Origin: Silurus meridionalis
Lineage: Eukaryota > Chordata > Actinopteri > Siluriformes > Siluridae
Assembly: GCF_014805685.1 (NCBI RefSeq)
Contig: NC_060885.1
Location: forward strand, 23,733,632 to 23,797,631
DNA length: 64,000 nucleotides
Direction: 5' to 3'
Below, in pieces: positions 1-11,742 of the stretch; position 1 is the first letter of the stretch, and every line of letters begins with the position of its first letter. The notes beneath the pieces were generated by a model that was not told the DNA's origin, ran no database searches, and worked only from the letters and a program-made list of their open reading frames with translations. Both the position numbers and the translations under genes were made by a program.

Positions 1-192
1 GAGTGCTGGGAACAAAGTTTCAGGTATCCAAAATTGCATTATTTTTTTCAAAGGGCAGAAATTGGGAACAGAAGTTTCCCAAACCCACTTATAAAATGCA
101 GCACCTAAACTGCACTAAGCATCATAGTGAAATAAGAAAAATGAGAGATAAGATGAGGATGACATGATGATAAGATCAGATCAGATTAATCA

Positions 193-396
193 TCACATCA
201 TTATTAGCACTGGATACACGAAAATCAATTTATACTTCTGTGAAAAAATATGTAGCTGACTCATTTCAATAAATCTATAATGTTCCTGAATGTCTGTTAC
301 TGTGTCCTTTTCAGATATTTCTTCCTGCTTAACCTCCTGAACGGCGGCAATCATTTGCAGCAGATGTTCGCTCAAGTTTTTCCTTGGTTGCATCAA
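193..396 (-). other. coding-like segment, unrecognised
   Basis: A 67-codon frame whose first part (KNLSEHLLQMIAAVQEVKQE, then EISEKDTVTDIQEHYRF) looks amphipathic and charged, more protein-like than most frames here. The rest is not. No family is recognised; it may be a decayed exon or chance. Confidence 0.2.
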
Positions 397-694
397 AATG
401 CACGGAATGCTTTGGATCGGTTATAGGAGACTGCATTCCAGTGTGATTTCACCATGTCACACTGACACACTTCCAACACAGCCATGGACTGAAAGTAGGT
501 CAAAAGCGACGCATGGAGACTCTCACACTATTACTGATGAAGATACAGTGTGTTAAATTGCACACCCACTCTCCTCATCGACCCAGTGTTCAGCACACTG
601 ATGGAGCAGAGTTGTGTTAATAGAGTGTGTGTATGTATTTAGATGTAATAGAATGTAATACTATTACTATGTAATACAGCTCAGAATCTAAGAT

Positions 695-1066
695 AATATT
701 CAATTCAATACATTGTTATTTGTAAAGTGCTTTTTACTTTGTCTCAAAGCAGCTTTAAAGACTTAAAGTGGTTATAAAGTAATATAAAAGATACATTTGT
801 TACTTATAAATATACTTTAATGTATCCTTAATAAGCGAGCCAGTGATGACTGTGGCAAACAAAAACTCCATGAAATGGAAAAAGTAAATCCATCCTCATC
901 TGGGTGGCACTGAATGTCTATTCATTAAAGTTCATAGTTGTTGAGGTGTGCAGTGATGGATGCTTAAATGCAGTCTGTGGTCCTAAACCATTTTAGTAAA
1001 CTGTTGATATTAATTACAGTCCAAATCCATCCTCAAAGTCATAGATCTTTAGGCCTCCAATTTAAA
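695..1066 (-). mobile_element. L2-like LINE 3' UTR fragment
   Basis: Starts at the TTCAATTCAATACATTG tail, then CAAAGCAGCTTTAAAG, GACTGTGGCAAACAAAAACT and CCATCCTCATCTGGGTGGCA, matching the complement of the 54.6-55.03 kb copy in order. Confidence 0.78.
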
Positions 1067-1081
1067 GGCGATATGTTACTA

Positions 1082-1205
1082 TTTTTATGGTAAGAGCTTA
1101 GACACAAACTTGTACTAAGAACACTCCTTATACAAAATGTGAGAAAGAACAATGTATGGCTGGAAAAGTCAGGTATCCCAATACTTTTGTCCATATAATG
1201 TATTT
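1082..1205 (-). mobile_element. Tc1-derived element (GGACAAAAGTATTGGG type), terminal fragment
   Basis: TATGGCTGGAAAAGTCAGGT and CCCAATACTTTTGTCCATAT mark the 5' terminus in complement orientation, truncated inward. Confidence 0.72.
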
Positions 1206-1617
1206 ATTGTACTGCACTAAAGTTTTAAAGAGTACTAGGAGCTTTACACACTATGATCTGATAATTTCTACAACTGAGGAAATGTGTTCTTTCATGTGCA
1301 TACTGTGAAAGATGCGTTTGTTTCCTGTTAAACCGCAGAACAGAATTATTCTGTTCTTAAAACTGTCTGAATAATTATGATCTATTCTAAAAGCTTAATA
1401 CAGAGTAAACTTGTATAACATACAAGGTTATAATATTATTTATTATCTTGCAGCTCTAATAATTGCACTAGAGATAATATTGAGCCCATGAATAAAACAT
1501 ATATATAAAAAAACCAAATAAAGGCCAGAATCTGCTTTATGAAGTATGAAATAGTGCACACTGTGGTGGTGGTGTGGTTGCCCAATTGGGGCCTTTTGGC
1601 TGCCATGAAACATGAAT

Positions 1618-2107
1618 ACTAGGGATGTGCATCCTTATAGCCATCTCCATGAGGTCAACGTGATTCGCATTTTCCGATGCATAGCCATTGATGCAACACG
1701 TACATAGATATATATAAAGCAGCTGTGATACGATACGATTCACCCCTATTACAATGTAGTGCGATCTAATTTTTATTTGATTCAACACAATGCAATTCAG
1801 TACAATATGATGCAATGAAAAAAATATGATCCTATGCTGCTATAGATAGTTCAGACATAAAACCATTTACTGAATTGCCTTCCGATTTCAAAAGCATGAC
1901 CCTTTCACAAACAGGTCCTTTAATGAGGAGAAAGCATATCAAATATTGGTTGCAAATTATTGGTCACTTTCTAAATAATAGTATAGCGCATCCAGTAATA
2001 ACTATATATAAATACTGATGCAAATATGTTAGAAATGATGAATCACAATACAAATGCAAACTTGTATCCGATGCACACTATTTTTTAATCGATGCATCCC
2101 ATTGTTA
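1618..2107. mobile_element. hAT-like non-autonomous element
   Basis: AGGGATGTGCATCCTTAT on the left and AATCGATGCATCCCATT on the right are inverted. Internal GATACGATACGATTCACCCC is another hAT-type end, so nesting is possible. Degenerate. Confidence 0.5.
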
Positions 2108-2203
2108 ACTTTTATGCTGATGCACTGATGCAAATCGAAGAATCTTATTACCTCTACTGAATACAGATACTCAGAGCTGTTGATTCTTGGTAATTCTTGC
2201 ATG

Positions 2204-2207
<4 letters not shown>

Positions 2208-2257
<50 letters not shown>
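2208..2257. repeat. (CA)n microsatellite
   Basis: About 24 CA units. Confidence 0.98.
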
Positions 2258-3356
2258 ACACTTCGTGAATACACACAGGTCCTGAAAAAAGTAATTCCCC
2301 CACCATAAGGCCCCTGCCACACCCTGCCTCAAGCATGCTTCTGGGTACGAGACTGCACCATTTGCATAACCTGGTTGACCATAGAGTGGAAGGCACAATC
2401 ATTTCTAGAAAAGAAACTGAGAGTCGTCAATGGCAGAGGATGACGCACTTTGATAGAGATGATGGAAAGACCCTGAAGAAAAGACTGACAGAGCGAGAGA
2501 GAGCAGCAGCAGCAACAGCACGCAAAGAGGATGCTGCTTTCAAAGTAAAATCCAGCGAGTTCTGCGAAAATGTAACAAAAAAAAAAACTTGCTAAAATTG
2601 CACGCAACTGATGATGTCAAAGCCACAGTGCGGTTTGATTTAGCACGACTGCTCTCAAAATAATTAATGTGCCAACAGAGGCATTGACGTGTGGCTTTGA
2701 AGAGACTAAAAAACACCTCAGAATCACCTCAGTTACGGCCCATTGTAGGTAAAGATGCAAAGATTGCAAGCTGCTAAGGTTTTTGTGGTAACACCCACCA
2801 CAGGATTCACAACTAGAAAGTAATGTGGTATGCATCATTTCATAAGGATTGTTAACTTCTGCTACATTTGCATTATTTTACAGTAGCAGTTATCTGATGA
2901 ACTGATAACTGCATTATGCATTAGCACACTGGCGGCATCAAAGTTTCAATAACTCAATCAAGTTATGAGAAGCTACTTAGGTAATAAGCCTGGTGAGGTA
3001 CACAAGCAAATTCTATGGAGAAGAACCAGCCCAAGTCTACAATGTAGTAGGTGGCAAGATTTTGTAACAACAATTGATAGTTATTAGGATATTAGTAGAT
3101 ATTAGGATGTGCCACAGCACCAAAAAAATATGTGAACCAGTTGGGGCATGTTTCACTTGTTAGGTTAAAGTAAACAGAGCTGTTTTTTAATTCTTTGACA
3201 CAACCTCACATTAATTATCAAGCAACTTTGAAAAATATTGAAACCCTTGTTCTGTTTCCAGGATTCACACCCGAGAACCACCAAAGTTCCACGGTTCGTC
3301 CACTGACCGGAGCCCTGAACCCACTGCATCATTAGATAGTAGGCTGGATAAATTAG
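2258..3356. other. unannotated intronic DNA
   Basis: Contains a short (GCA)n near 2505-2520 and otherwise nothing I recognise. Confidence 0.5.
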
Positions 3357-3611
3357 TAAACATTTTGGGGATTTAAGGGATTTGTGATGTGAAAATTGTG
3401 ATGGCTAGATAACTGGGTCAGAGCATCTTCAAAACTGCAACTCATGTGAGGTGTTCCTGGTCTGCAGTGGTATTTAGCAAAAGTGGTCCACGGAAAAAAC
3501 AGTGGTGAACCGACGACAAGGTCATGGGCAGGTCAAGATTTTTTTACCAGCAAAAGGAGGACCAACACAATATTAGGCAGGTGGTCATAATGTTACGCTT
3601 GATCAGTGTAT
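3357..3611 (+). mobile_element. third Tc1-like family, deletion derivative
   Basis: GATGGCTAGATAACTGGGTC, CATCTTCAAAACTGCAACTC and AGTGGTCCACGG come from the transposase helix-turn-helix region; GGACCAACACAATATTAGGC and GGTCATAATGTTACGCTTGA are the right terminus. The catalytic core is deleted. Confidence 0.72.
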
Positions 3612-3879
3612 ATGTATTTATGCTATATGGGTGGCTGCTTCTTCTGCTTGATGAACCCTGGTCAGGCTTGCTTTGAGGATACAGTATGTTCCCTAAACTT
3701 TTTCTTTTCAACACATCACTGTATAAATGACTTGCATCTAGAGTTACATGTTAGCTTGATATATATTAGCTCAATCAATGCTAATTTGAATTGTAATTAA
3801 TGTATTTGCCTCAATGCTTTGTTTAGTCCATTTAGCTACACAAGGAGCACTGTGTTTCCTCACGGACCATTATTACTAA

Positions 3880-4410
3880 ACTCTTGGCCGCTCGGGTCTT
3901 TCTAAGCAAAGTTTGTACACTCTATCTGTCACCAATTCCCCTTTTCACCTTCTGTTTGCCAACCTTTGCGTGGAAAGTGGTGTACGCACGTTTTAGCCTC
4001 ATTTTGTGCGTTCACACAGAAGAAAGAAAAATGGAGGAACCAAGAGAAAACAGCGAGGGGCGAGGAGAAGATTCAGGCCAAAGAACACAACAAAGTTTCC
4101 AAAGATTTTGAAATGATCCCACTAAAACAGAAAGAAAAACACCATACAGTGCGTTTACCATTTTTAAAGTAATTTGAAATTGTTTTTTATATTTTTAATC
4201 TATTTTTATTCATTTATTTTAATTTATGTATTTGTATATATATTTTGATGTAATATGCAATAAAAATTCACATTTTTCTAAAAAGGGAACAAATGACTTG
4301 TTTATTCTACGAGACCCGTCCTATTTTCTGTAGTATTGCACTTTAACGAAGAAAAAAAGCACTTCTTATGCGATAATCGATTACTAAAATAATCGATAGC
4401 TGCAGCCCTA
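3880..4410. mobile_element. hAT-like element, right end
   Basis: GCGATAATCGATTACTAAAA and TAATCGATAGCTGCAGCCCT at 4370-4408 is a very common fish hAT terminus. GTAGTATTGCACTTTAACGA is subterminal in that family. The left boundary is uncertain. Confidence 0.6.
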
Positions 4411-4707
4411 CAGTCAGCGTTCACATTCATCCCAAAAGTGCTTAATAGGTTTGAGATCAGAGCTCTTTAGCAGGAGATCTTCCACTTCAATATATATCTT
4501 TATGAAACTGGCTTTGTGTATAGGGGTATTATCATGCAACAACAGGCTTGGGTCTTATAGATTACGTAAGGGAAATTTTAAAGCTACTGCATCCAGAGAT
4601 ATCCTGTACAATTGTGTGGCTCCATCTTTGTGGTAACAGTTTGTAAAAGAACTACATATGGTTGGAAAAATCAGGTGTTCCAATTCGTTTGTCCATATAG
4701 TGTATAC
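4410..4707 (-). mobile_element. Tc1-derived element, 5' half
   Basis: Plus-strand AGATCAGAGCTCTTTAGCAG, TTCCACTTCAATATATATC, TGTACAATTGTGTGGCTCCA and the terminus TTTGTCCATATAGTGTAT. It begins next to a hAT terminus at 4409. Confidence 0.75.
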
Positions 4708-5299
4708 ATGTATATAAAAGTGAAGAAAAACCAGGATATTAAAAATCCCACTTGTGTCTACCTGGTGTGTAAGGTTGGGGAGAAAAAGTGGAAAGAATAA
4801 AAGAGCACATATTCACTCACGATTTAAGTAATGTAATGATCCTAAAGCCATAGAAATGTCTAATATATGTCTAATATTTAGCCTTCTGAACATTAACATC
4901 ACAAAAATTTGTTTTACTGCATTTATTAATTTAATGGTCGTAGATGAATGGTTTAAGGGGAATTAAACACTTGATTAATGGCACCTTTTTAAAAAGTGCT
5001 CAGGGCTCAGGTGTGGAGAGAAGGAGGAGAAAATCGAAGCTGTTGACATTTTGACATCAATCAGCAAAAGCCTAAATCCATGTCTACACTTGCTATGAAT
5101 TAATTACAACTCACTGATCCCTCCTACCAGATGACAATAAATATTTTCAATGGATTATCTTCTTAAAACGGACAAGCAGCTGTAAACTCTGGTGTGTTTA
5201 AGAATAGATGAAGCAGACGTTATTACCCAATAATCTCTAGGAGGATTCCCTCTGTCCTTCTGCATTCCTCTGTCAGTGTTTTCCTGCTGCCTGATTCTT

Positions 5300-5560
5300 G
5301 ACTAATGCCTGACTAATGGTTTTCGAAGGGACATGCTTGGGCCTGCGCGAGGTGCCGAGAAATCTCTGCTAATCTCTCTGGCTGGAAGAGTCACCAGCTC
5401 TACGCCGCCATCTTGGCTCCTCGGCTGGAGGGCGCAGTGCCAGTCGCAGAGTTGCGTCAGTATCTCTGCATTGGTGGTGGTGTAGAATGCAGTGTTGAGG
5501 CCATGCCTTCCATTCAGCTTTGACAATGCAGATGCTTGATTTGTATGAAAGAACAAGAAG
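5300..5560. other. GC-rich block with YY1-type site
   Basis: A GC-rich island in AT-rich DNA. CGCCGCCATCTTGG at 5403-5416 is a perfect YY1 site (CCAAGATGGCGGCG) on the minus strand. A minus-strand frame of 84 codons (5556-5302) is open but matches nothing I know. It could be a promoter-like element, an exon of an unknown transcript, or the 5' end of an L1-like element, which often carries such a site. Confidence 0.35.
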
Positions 5561-5983
5561 AACTTCTTTAGAATAAAATGTGCAAGAAATCTAGAATTAC
5601 TTTGAATACAAGTTGCAGGATATCATTTCATCTGTTCTCATGCTTAGCTTTAAAACAGCTACATTTATCAGTTTTCAAGGAAGTGACAAAAGATCAACAA
5701 CAGAGAATCAGGTGTCACAGACCAAGTCATTGATTAAGAAAGAGAGCTCATAGAGACTCATAGATACTCATATAAAGCCAAGCATCCATAAACATCAATC
5801 AAATTTTCTTCTTTTCAGACTTTTGTGCTATCCGGGAACAGTTATCAGGGCTGTAACACAAACCTCAGAAACTCTAAAGGCTGAAAAGTTGACAAAAGGT
5901 TTAAAATGACAAAACAGGACAAAACAACACACCCAGAACTTTATATGCTGTTCTCATCATATCACACAGATGCCCTTAAGGTC

Positions 5984-6245
5984 TTTTTTTTTTTTTTTTT
6001 TTTTTTAGTTGTTGTTGTTGATGATGCATCCTGTTGCAAGCTCAGAAAACTGAGGCATCCTGCCCCCTGTAGGACCCCTGCACCCGGGTGGCTGAGCAAA
6101 CAAGTGATCGAGTGAATGAGACACCCATCGCTGCCCCTCTTGGCAGCATCGCCTACATTCCTGCTGTCTCTGTTTCCAATTATTCGGGCAGAACGTGACT
6201 GAGTGCAGTGCGACCGAGAGCCCAGGAGGCCCAAGTCTCAAACTG
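5984..6245 (-). other. possible poly-A-tailed retrocopy
   Basis: A 23-base T run at 5984-6006 is followed on the plus strand by about 235 bp of unusually GC-rich, non-simple sequence (6030-6240). Read on the minus strand this looks like an inserted transcript ending in poly-A. The parent is not recognised, and no clear target duplication is seen. Confidence 0.35.
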
Positions 6246-6392
6246 GAGCAACATTATTACTGTAACATCTATTACAATCCTCGCATTTTAATATAAATAT
6301 ATGATTTCACAGTAAATAGTAATTATAGCTGTAACAAATTTTTATTACATAAAAATGATGTTATATTATACCAGTAATTGTAGTAGGATATA

Positions 6393-6848
6393 CACAATAT
6401 GGACAAAAAAAAAAAAAAAGTATTGGGACACCTGACCTTTCCAGTTACCACAAAGTTGGAAGAACACAATTGTACAGGACATCTTTGGATGCTGTGGACT
6501 TACAGCTTTCATTAACTTGAATTTCGAGAGACACAAATGTGTTCAAGACAATGCCCCTGTGCACAAGAAAAAATGGTTTGCATGGGTTGGAGTGGAAGAT
6601 TTTAAGTGCCCTGCTATAATGATGAATTACAGCCCTAACTGCCTCCTCGCCACACATTCTTCAGTACCTGAATTTACTAACACCTTTGTGGCTAAATGAG
6701 CACAAATCACCATAATCACGCTCCAAAATCTAGTGGAACATTTTCTCAGAAGAGTGGGGTTTGCTATAAACTGCAACTGGGAACTACATGTGGGATGGTA
6801 TGTTCATATAGCACAAATGTCCACAAACGTTTGTCCATATTGTATATT
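6393..6848 (+). mobile_element. Tc1-derived non-autonomous element, near full length
   Basis: Both termini are present: ATATGGACAAA...AGTATTGGGACACCTGAC on the left (with a 15-A run at 6405-6419) and CACAAACGTTTGTCCATATT on the right. The interior keeps only the 3' half of a Tc1-type transposase: CAAGACAATGCCCCTGTGCA encodes QDNAPVH (second catalytic Asp region). At ~455 bp it cannot encode a transposase. Confidence 0.85.
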
Positions 6849-7434
6849 TCAAGGTCCAGGTCTAATACCTATCATTTATGAGCAAAATTACAAAGGTAAC
6901 ATTTATGGCAACCTTTTTACTTTTAATGCACTTTTCAAGTTCCACTGTTTTTGGTGCTACTTTCACCTTTTAATACAGAGTGTTGAAGCCACGATTACAG
7001 AAAAGACATGCAGTTCTTATATTGGTGTGTGGGATGAGAGGACAGGCAGTGGTATGCCAGAAAAGCCACACTAAATAATTCATTGTTCCTGCTCACACTA
7101 ATCAGATTTATCAATCATAATTTAGAAACCAGAATTATTTAACTTAAGAGCAAAAAGCATGTCTGTTTAATGAATTTTTAATCTATATGCATTTGTGTGT
7201 ACCGTCCAAAATTTTGACACGCCTATAATTGGCTTGATCAGGAAGTTAGCTACTAGAGTACCAGGTCTGCTAAACCATCTGGGTTTGCCATGCTTAGAAG
7301 TAAGGATGCATGCGATGCTGCGTTCAAATTAGGCCCCTGAAAACCTGCATTTGAATGGGACAGACTGCATTTCATTGGTGCAAAGACTGCTTTCAACTAG
7401 GACCACAATATGCTGAATATAGCAATGAGCACTA

Positions 7435-7650
7435 CGTGACCAAAGGTTTGTGCACACAACCATATTACACCTTGATGTGGGCCTTTCCAAATTTTCCTAT
7501 TACAATTTCTCTTCAAAGGAAGCTAGATGCCTAACCCTGTTTTACAATGACCATACGCCTGTGCATAAAGCAAACTTCATTAACACATCATTGGCCAGAG
7601 GCTAGAGTGAAAGAACTACACAGCAGGCTCATTTTACCCAACATCACAAT
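7435..7650 (+). mobile_element. degenerate Tc1-like remnant
   Basis: TGACCAAAGGTTTGTGCACA and ATGACCATACGCCTGTGCAT (a worn NDHTPVHKA-like segment) suggest an older relative of the Tc1-derived family. Confidence 0.45.
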
Positions 7651-8329
7651 AGTGCATAAAGTGACTAATGTTTTAATGGCTGAAGAGAGAGAAAAAAAAT
7701 CCACACATCCATAGAAAAAATTAAATAAATTAAAAATAGTAATAATCCATTTAAGAGTGGTGGAGTTATTTATAACAGAAAATGTGGTTGTTCAACAAGC
7801 AAATATATGTCATGATCAGGTATCCACCGATTTTGGCCAAATATTGTTTTATATATTATTTAATCATTAGCATCTCCCTATGCTAATGTGACACTAGGAA
7901 CAAATTATGGCAACATATACCACAAAGAGCAAATCATTTTCAGCAAAATTGCTGTCACAAAATTCCTGAAAAAGTCAGAACAATTCTCACAAAAACTTTT
8001 GAGCCCCCTGACACTTTTAAGCAGCCCAATGCTAGATGGATGCATGACAGCTTGAAGACATGGAGCCAAAATATGCATGCTATGGCTTAAGTCAGGAAGT
8101 GACCTACATGCCTGACCTCCGAAAAGGGCTTTTTTCCAAATGGGTCACGCCTAACTCGTTGCATGTAATAAAAGTTTTTTTTCTTGTCGTTGTTCATTAG
8201 GTATTTCACAAACACCTAATAAAATCAGACTTTGACTTAAAATAGCTGTTACAAAACATGCGTTTTAACTATATATATATATCTCCACAGAGCCAAACAG
8301 AAGTCAAAATTCATTAAGTACATGAAAGT

Positions 8330-8935
8330 CGAAAGACTAACAACATAACGGCTCGGATTTTCCAATAAGCCTCGTTTGTTCGGTCACTATAAACTGCCAT
8401 TGCACTTTCCAATTATCGGACAAAAGGATATTTACACAGTGCACACACACCGAAGAGCTCGATACGTCAATAGCCGCATCGATGCTCACGGAAAGTCCCC
8501 AAAGCAGAGTCGCATGCTTTTTTTAGAAATGTAAAATATGAGCTAGCATGCACAAAAGAAAATGCTGGGAAGTAATTATTCAATTTGAAATGTGTGGCAG
8601 CATAGGAATTCCCATCACACATTTTCTTACTGTATCCTTTCCATCCAAAAGCATACACATGCGGAGTTCTGGTGTCCGTTCAACTTATTAACTCATCACA
8701 CCTTTAATTTTACAAGCACATTTGTTACTTGTACAGACGCTATAACTAGCATTAATTAACATTTCATCTGTTTTGAGATATCTGTACGGACGAGTGTGCC
8801 CTGTTTGTTGAGTAACATGCCTGCGTGTATGCTCTACCTGGAATTTAACAGTTAGCCTAATTATCTTCGCCGACGCACGGTGGTGTGGGAAAAAGTAAAC
8901 ACTTCGGCCGGTGCGCGACTACCTGGTACACACAG
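8330..8935. other. CpG-richer unique block
   Basis: CG dinucleotides are more frequent than in the flanks (for example CTTCGGCCGGTGCGCGAC at 8901-8918). No gene or repeat is recognised; a minus-strand frame at 8658-8467 has no known match. Confidence 0.3.
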
Positions 8936-9401
8936 TCTCTCAGAAGTCTTGGAAGAAAGGCATCAAGGTTTTTCTCTGTTCTAGCATACACGTGGTGGGA
9001 GGATCTACCCTTATGATGTTTGAACAATTGATTCACTGTTTGTCAAATGACGACTAAAAAGACATTCAAGCCCCTGACCTAGTGAACTAATATGAGGATG
9101 TATTTTATTATATTCTACCTAATGTGCCCTTTAATGTCAACATGTTTACCCTTTTATGGACTTGTTTACAACAGACAAATTATTTATTTATTTTTTATTT
9201 TTTTGTTAAAAGCTTATCAAGTACAACCTCTGGGTTTTTGTTGTTTTTTACATTTTATGGAAATGCCAAAAATCATATTTCAATCAATTTGGAGTTTTTT
9301 TGGGCCCCCAGATCTGTTAACACCTCTCACCCTATAAAAGCACAGCAGGCCTAATTAGAGACAGCTTAGCTTTACATGCTTAATCATGGCCAGCTAAACA
9401 C

Positions 9402-9906
9402 ATACTATATGGACAAAAGTGTTGGGACACCTGACTTTTCTAGCATTATGTGGTTGTTCCTCAAACTATTACCACAAACTTGAAGGCACACATTTAAGTA
9501 GAATGTCCTTGGATGCACAAAGTAACATTGTCTCTTCAATTGAAATATGAGATCCAAACCTGTTCCAGCTTGGCAATGCCCCTGTGCACAAAGCCAGCTC
9601 CATGAAAATATGGTTTACATGGGTTTACATGGGTTTACGAGATGAAGATCTTGAGTGGCCTGCTATAGAGTTCTGACCTTAAACTTACTGAACACCTTTG
9701 GGATAATTGTGAACACTGACTGCACCCCAGGCTTTCTCACATTACCTACATCAGTACCTGACATTAACACATTCGAGGCTGAAAGAACAGAAAACTTTCC
9801 ACAAGCAAACGCCAAGAAGAGTGGAGATTATTATTACAGCAAGGGAAAGTTGAAAAAGCTAATAGTTTTATGTTCAGGTGTCCACAAACTTTTGTCCATT
9901 TAATGA
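9402..9906 (+). mobile_element. Tc1-derived non-autonomous element, full length
   Basis: Left terminus CTATATGGACAAAAGTGTTG and right terminus ACAAACTTTTGTCCATTTAA enclose ~505 bp. GGCAATGCCCCTGTGCACAA and the segment encoding LLNTFG-like residues (family DLNPIEHLW) are the transposase remnants. A 12 bp TTTACATGGGTT-type unit is tandemly repeated at 9612-9638. Confidence 0.87.
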
Positions 9907-9939
9907 AGCTACTCTAGTTTCCCTTACACAGTAGCTCAC

Positions 9940-10095
9940 TTCAATTTATTTTTACGGCATTTTCTAAAATCGACATTGTCAGCAGCTTCACAGAATTTAG
10001 TATTGGATTTAGATTTACCCCTAATGAGCCAGATGGCAATCAAAAACTCGCTGAGATGACACAGGAAGAAACCTTGCGAGAAATCAGACTCTTCT
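9940..10095 (-). mobile_element. L2-like LINE 3' UTR fragment
   Basis: Tail TTCAATTTATTTTTACGGC, then TGAGCCAGATGGCAATCAAA, AACTCGCTGAGATGACACAG, GAAGAAACCTTGCGAGAAAT in complement orientation. Degenerate. Confidence 0.65.
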
Positions 10096-10099
10096 GTGC

Positions 10100-11145
10100 C
10101 ACATTGGAAAGTAAAATCACAACTTCTTACTCTTTCAAACCAGAATAATATAAATTCAAGCAGCACTAGGTGTGTTGAAAGGACCTTCAGGGCAAATATC
10201 CAGCTCAGTTTTGATTCAGTCAGCTCACAGATGCCTGATGTTTGTAGCAGATCCTCTGTTGAAGCTAATCAAATCATGTCAGCAACTTACCTGAAGGCAG
10301 AAAAATTGATTTATGCAGATTGTTGTCCCCCCCCACTCACTATTTATTTTACTCTCTGGTTTTATAAGCAAATGTAGCTTGTTTACAAAAAGCTGCTAAT
10401 AAAAATAATGATTAGCAGTGAAGTACGCATTTGTAGCTTCCTTAATATTTATCTTTCCCCATAACTTTTTCCCGTATCACACATGCTAGTGCTAATGAAA
10501 CCCAACCAAGCTGGCTTTCATGCAAGAAGTGAAAATCTGTGGCGTATCATAGGATGGTAAACCACTGAAACCTGATAATGCCGCTGTACTTTACGTACAT
10601 AATGGTGAAACAGAAATAACCTTTTTTTGCAAGTCGTGACATGACTAATGATTAAACAAGGGGGGGACAAAACCTGACAAACTTGTATAAAGTGTTTGAA
10701 CAAGTTTTTGCATCTTATTACCCGACAGTTTGTACAGCTCCAGCTTAACTCTGTACACACAAAAACGCACACAAACACGGAGGTGTATTGGCATAGTACC
10801 AGTGAGTTCAGTGGAACTTTCAGCTGGTTCTATTATTACACTTCTGTTCCAGTGAAATCACAGCTTTGCAGGCATTATGAATGCAGAATTGCATGGTCAA
10901 TTTGCAAAAGAAAAACAAAACTGCAGGTGATTAATGATTCTGAGCAGAACAGAATACAGTATGGATCATTAAGATGTTGGTTTCTTTGATGGCTCTAAAA
11001 CTCTACCGCTTCGCTTATCACTGCACTGTGGACAGAAGGCCATTTTAAGAAGGAAATTGCAGCAATATGTACCTTGGGTATCACATTTAGAAAGCAAATG
11101 CACCTGCTTTGCTAATGTTATTTGGGTGTGTGTGCGCACATGTAT

Positions 11146-11150
<5 letters not shown>
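10100..11150. other. unannotated intronic DNA
   Basis: AT-rich; no gene or repeat family recognised. Confidence 0.5.

Positions 11151-11199
<49 letters not shown>
11151..11199. repeat. (GT)n microsatellite
   Basis: About 24 GT units, flanked by GTGTGTGCGCACATG, an alternating purine-pyrimidine stretch. Confidence 0.98.
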
Positions 11200-11200
<1 letters not shown>

Positions 11201-11221
11201 ACCTATAGCTGCTTTACGATC

Positions 11222-11742
11222 ATTAAATAAAGTTTGTGGACACATGATCATAAGATTTATTAGTGCTTTTCGAACAGCCCATTCCACATTTCTTCCCCAT
11301 TTGCTCTTTTAAGAACCTCTTTTCTTCTGGGAAGATGTTCTACTACATTTTATAAAGATTTGTAAGACTTTATTCAGCCACAAAAGTAATAGTAAAGTCA
11401 GGTACTAATGTAGGTGAGGTGAGGAGGCTTGATGTGCATTGTTCACATTCATCTCAAATGGGTTCAATAGGGTTTTTAGGGGTCCTAGCACTATAGCAGG
11501 CCACTGAAGATCTTCATATCCAAAAGTATATCTTAATGGAGCTTGATTTGTGTACAGGGGCACAAAACAGGTTTGAGCCTGCTAGTTTAAGTAAGGGGAA
11601 AATGTAATGCTACCACATCCATTGACACCCTAAAGAATTGTGTGCCTCCATCTTTGAAGTAACGGTTTGAGAAATAACCACAAAGTATTGGGACACAGAA
11701 ATAGTCATGTATCCCAATTCTTTTGTCCATATAGTGTATAAA
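11222..11742 (-). mobile_element. Tc1-derived non-autonomous element, full length
   Basis: Right terminus AAAGTTTGTGGACACATGAT at 11230 and left terminus CCCAATTCTTTTGTCCATAT at 11711-11730, in complement. GGAAGATGTTCTACTACATT and CTATAGCAGGCCACTGAAGA are interior landmarks. Confidence 0.85.

Noticed and set aside
2335..2595. 86-codon frame with ERERAAAATARKE
   Set aside because: Charged run comes from a GAGA/GCA simple repeat; nothing else supports coding.
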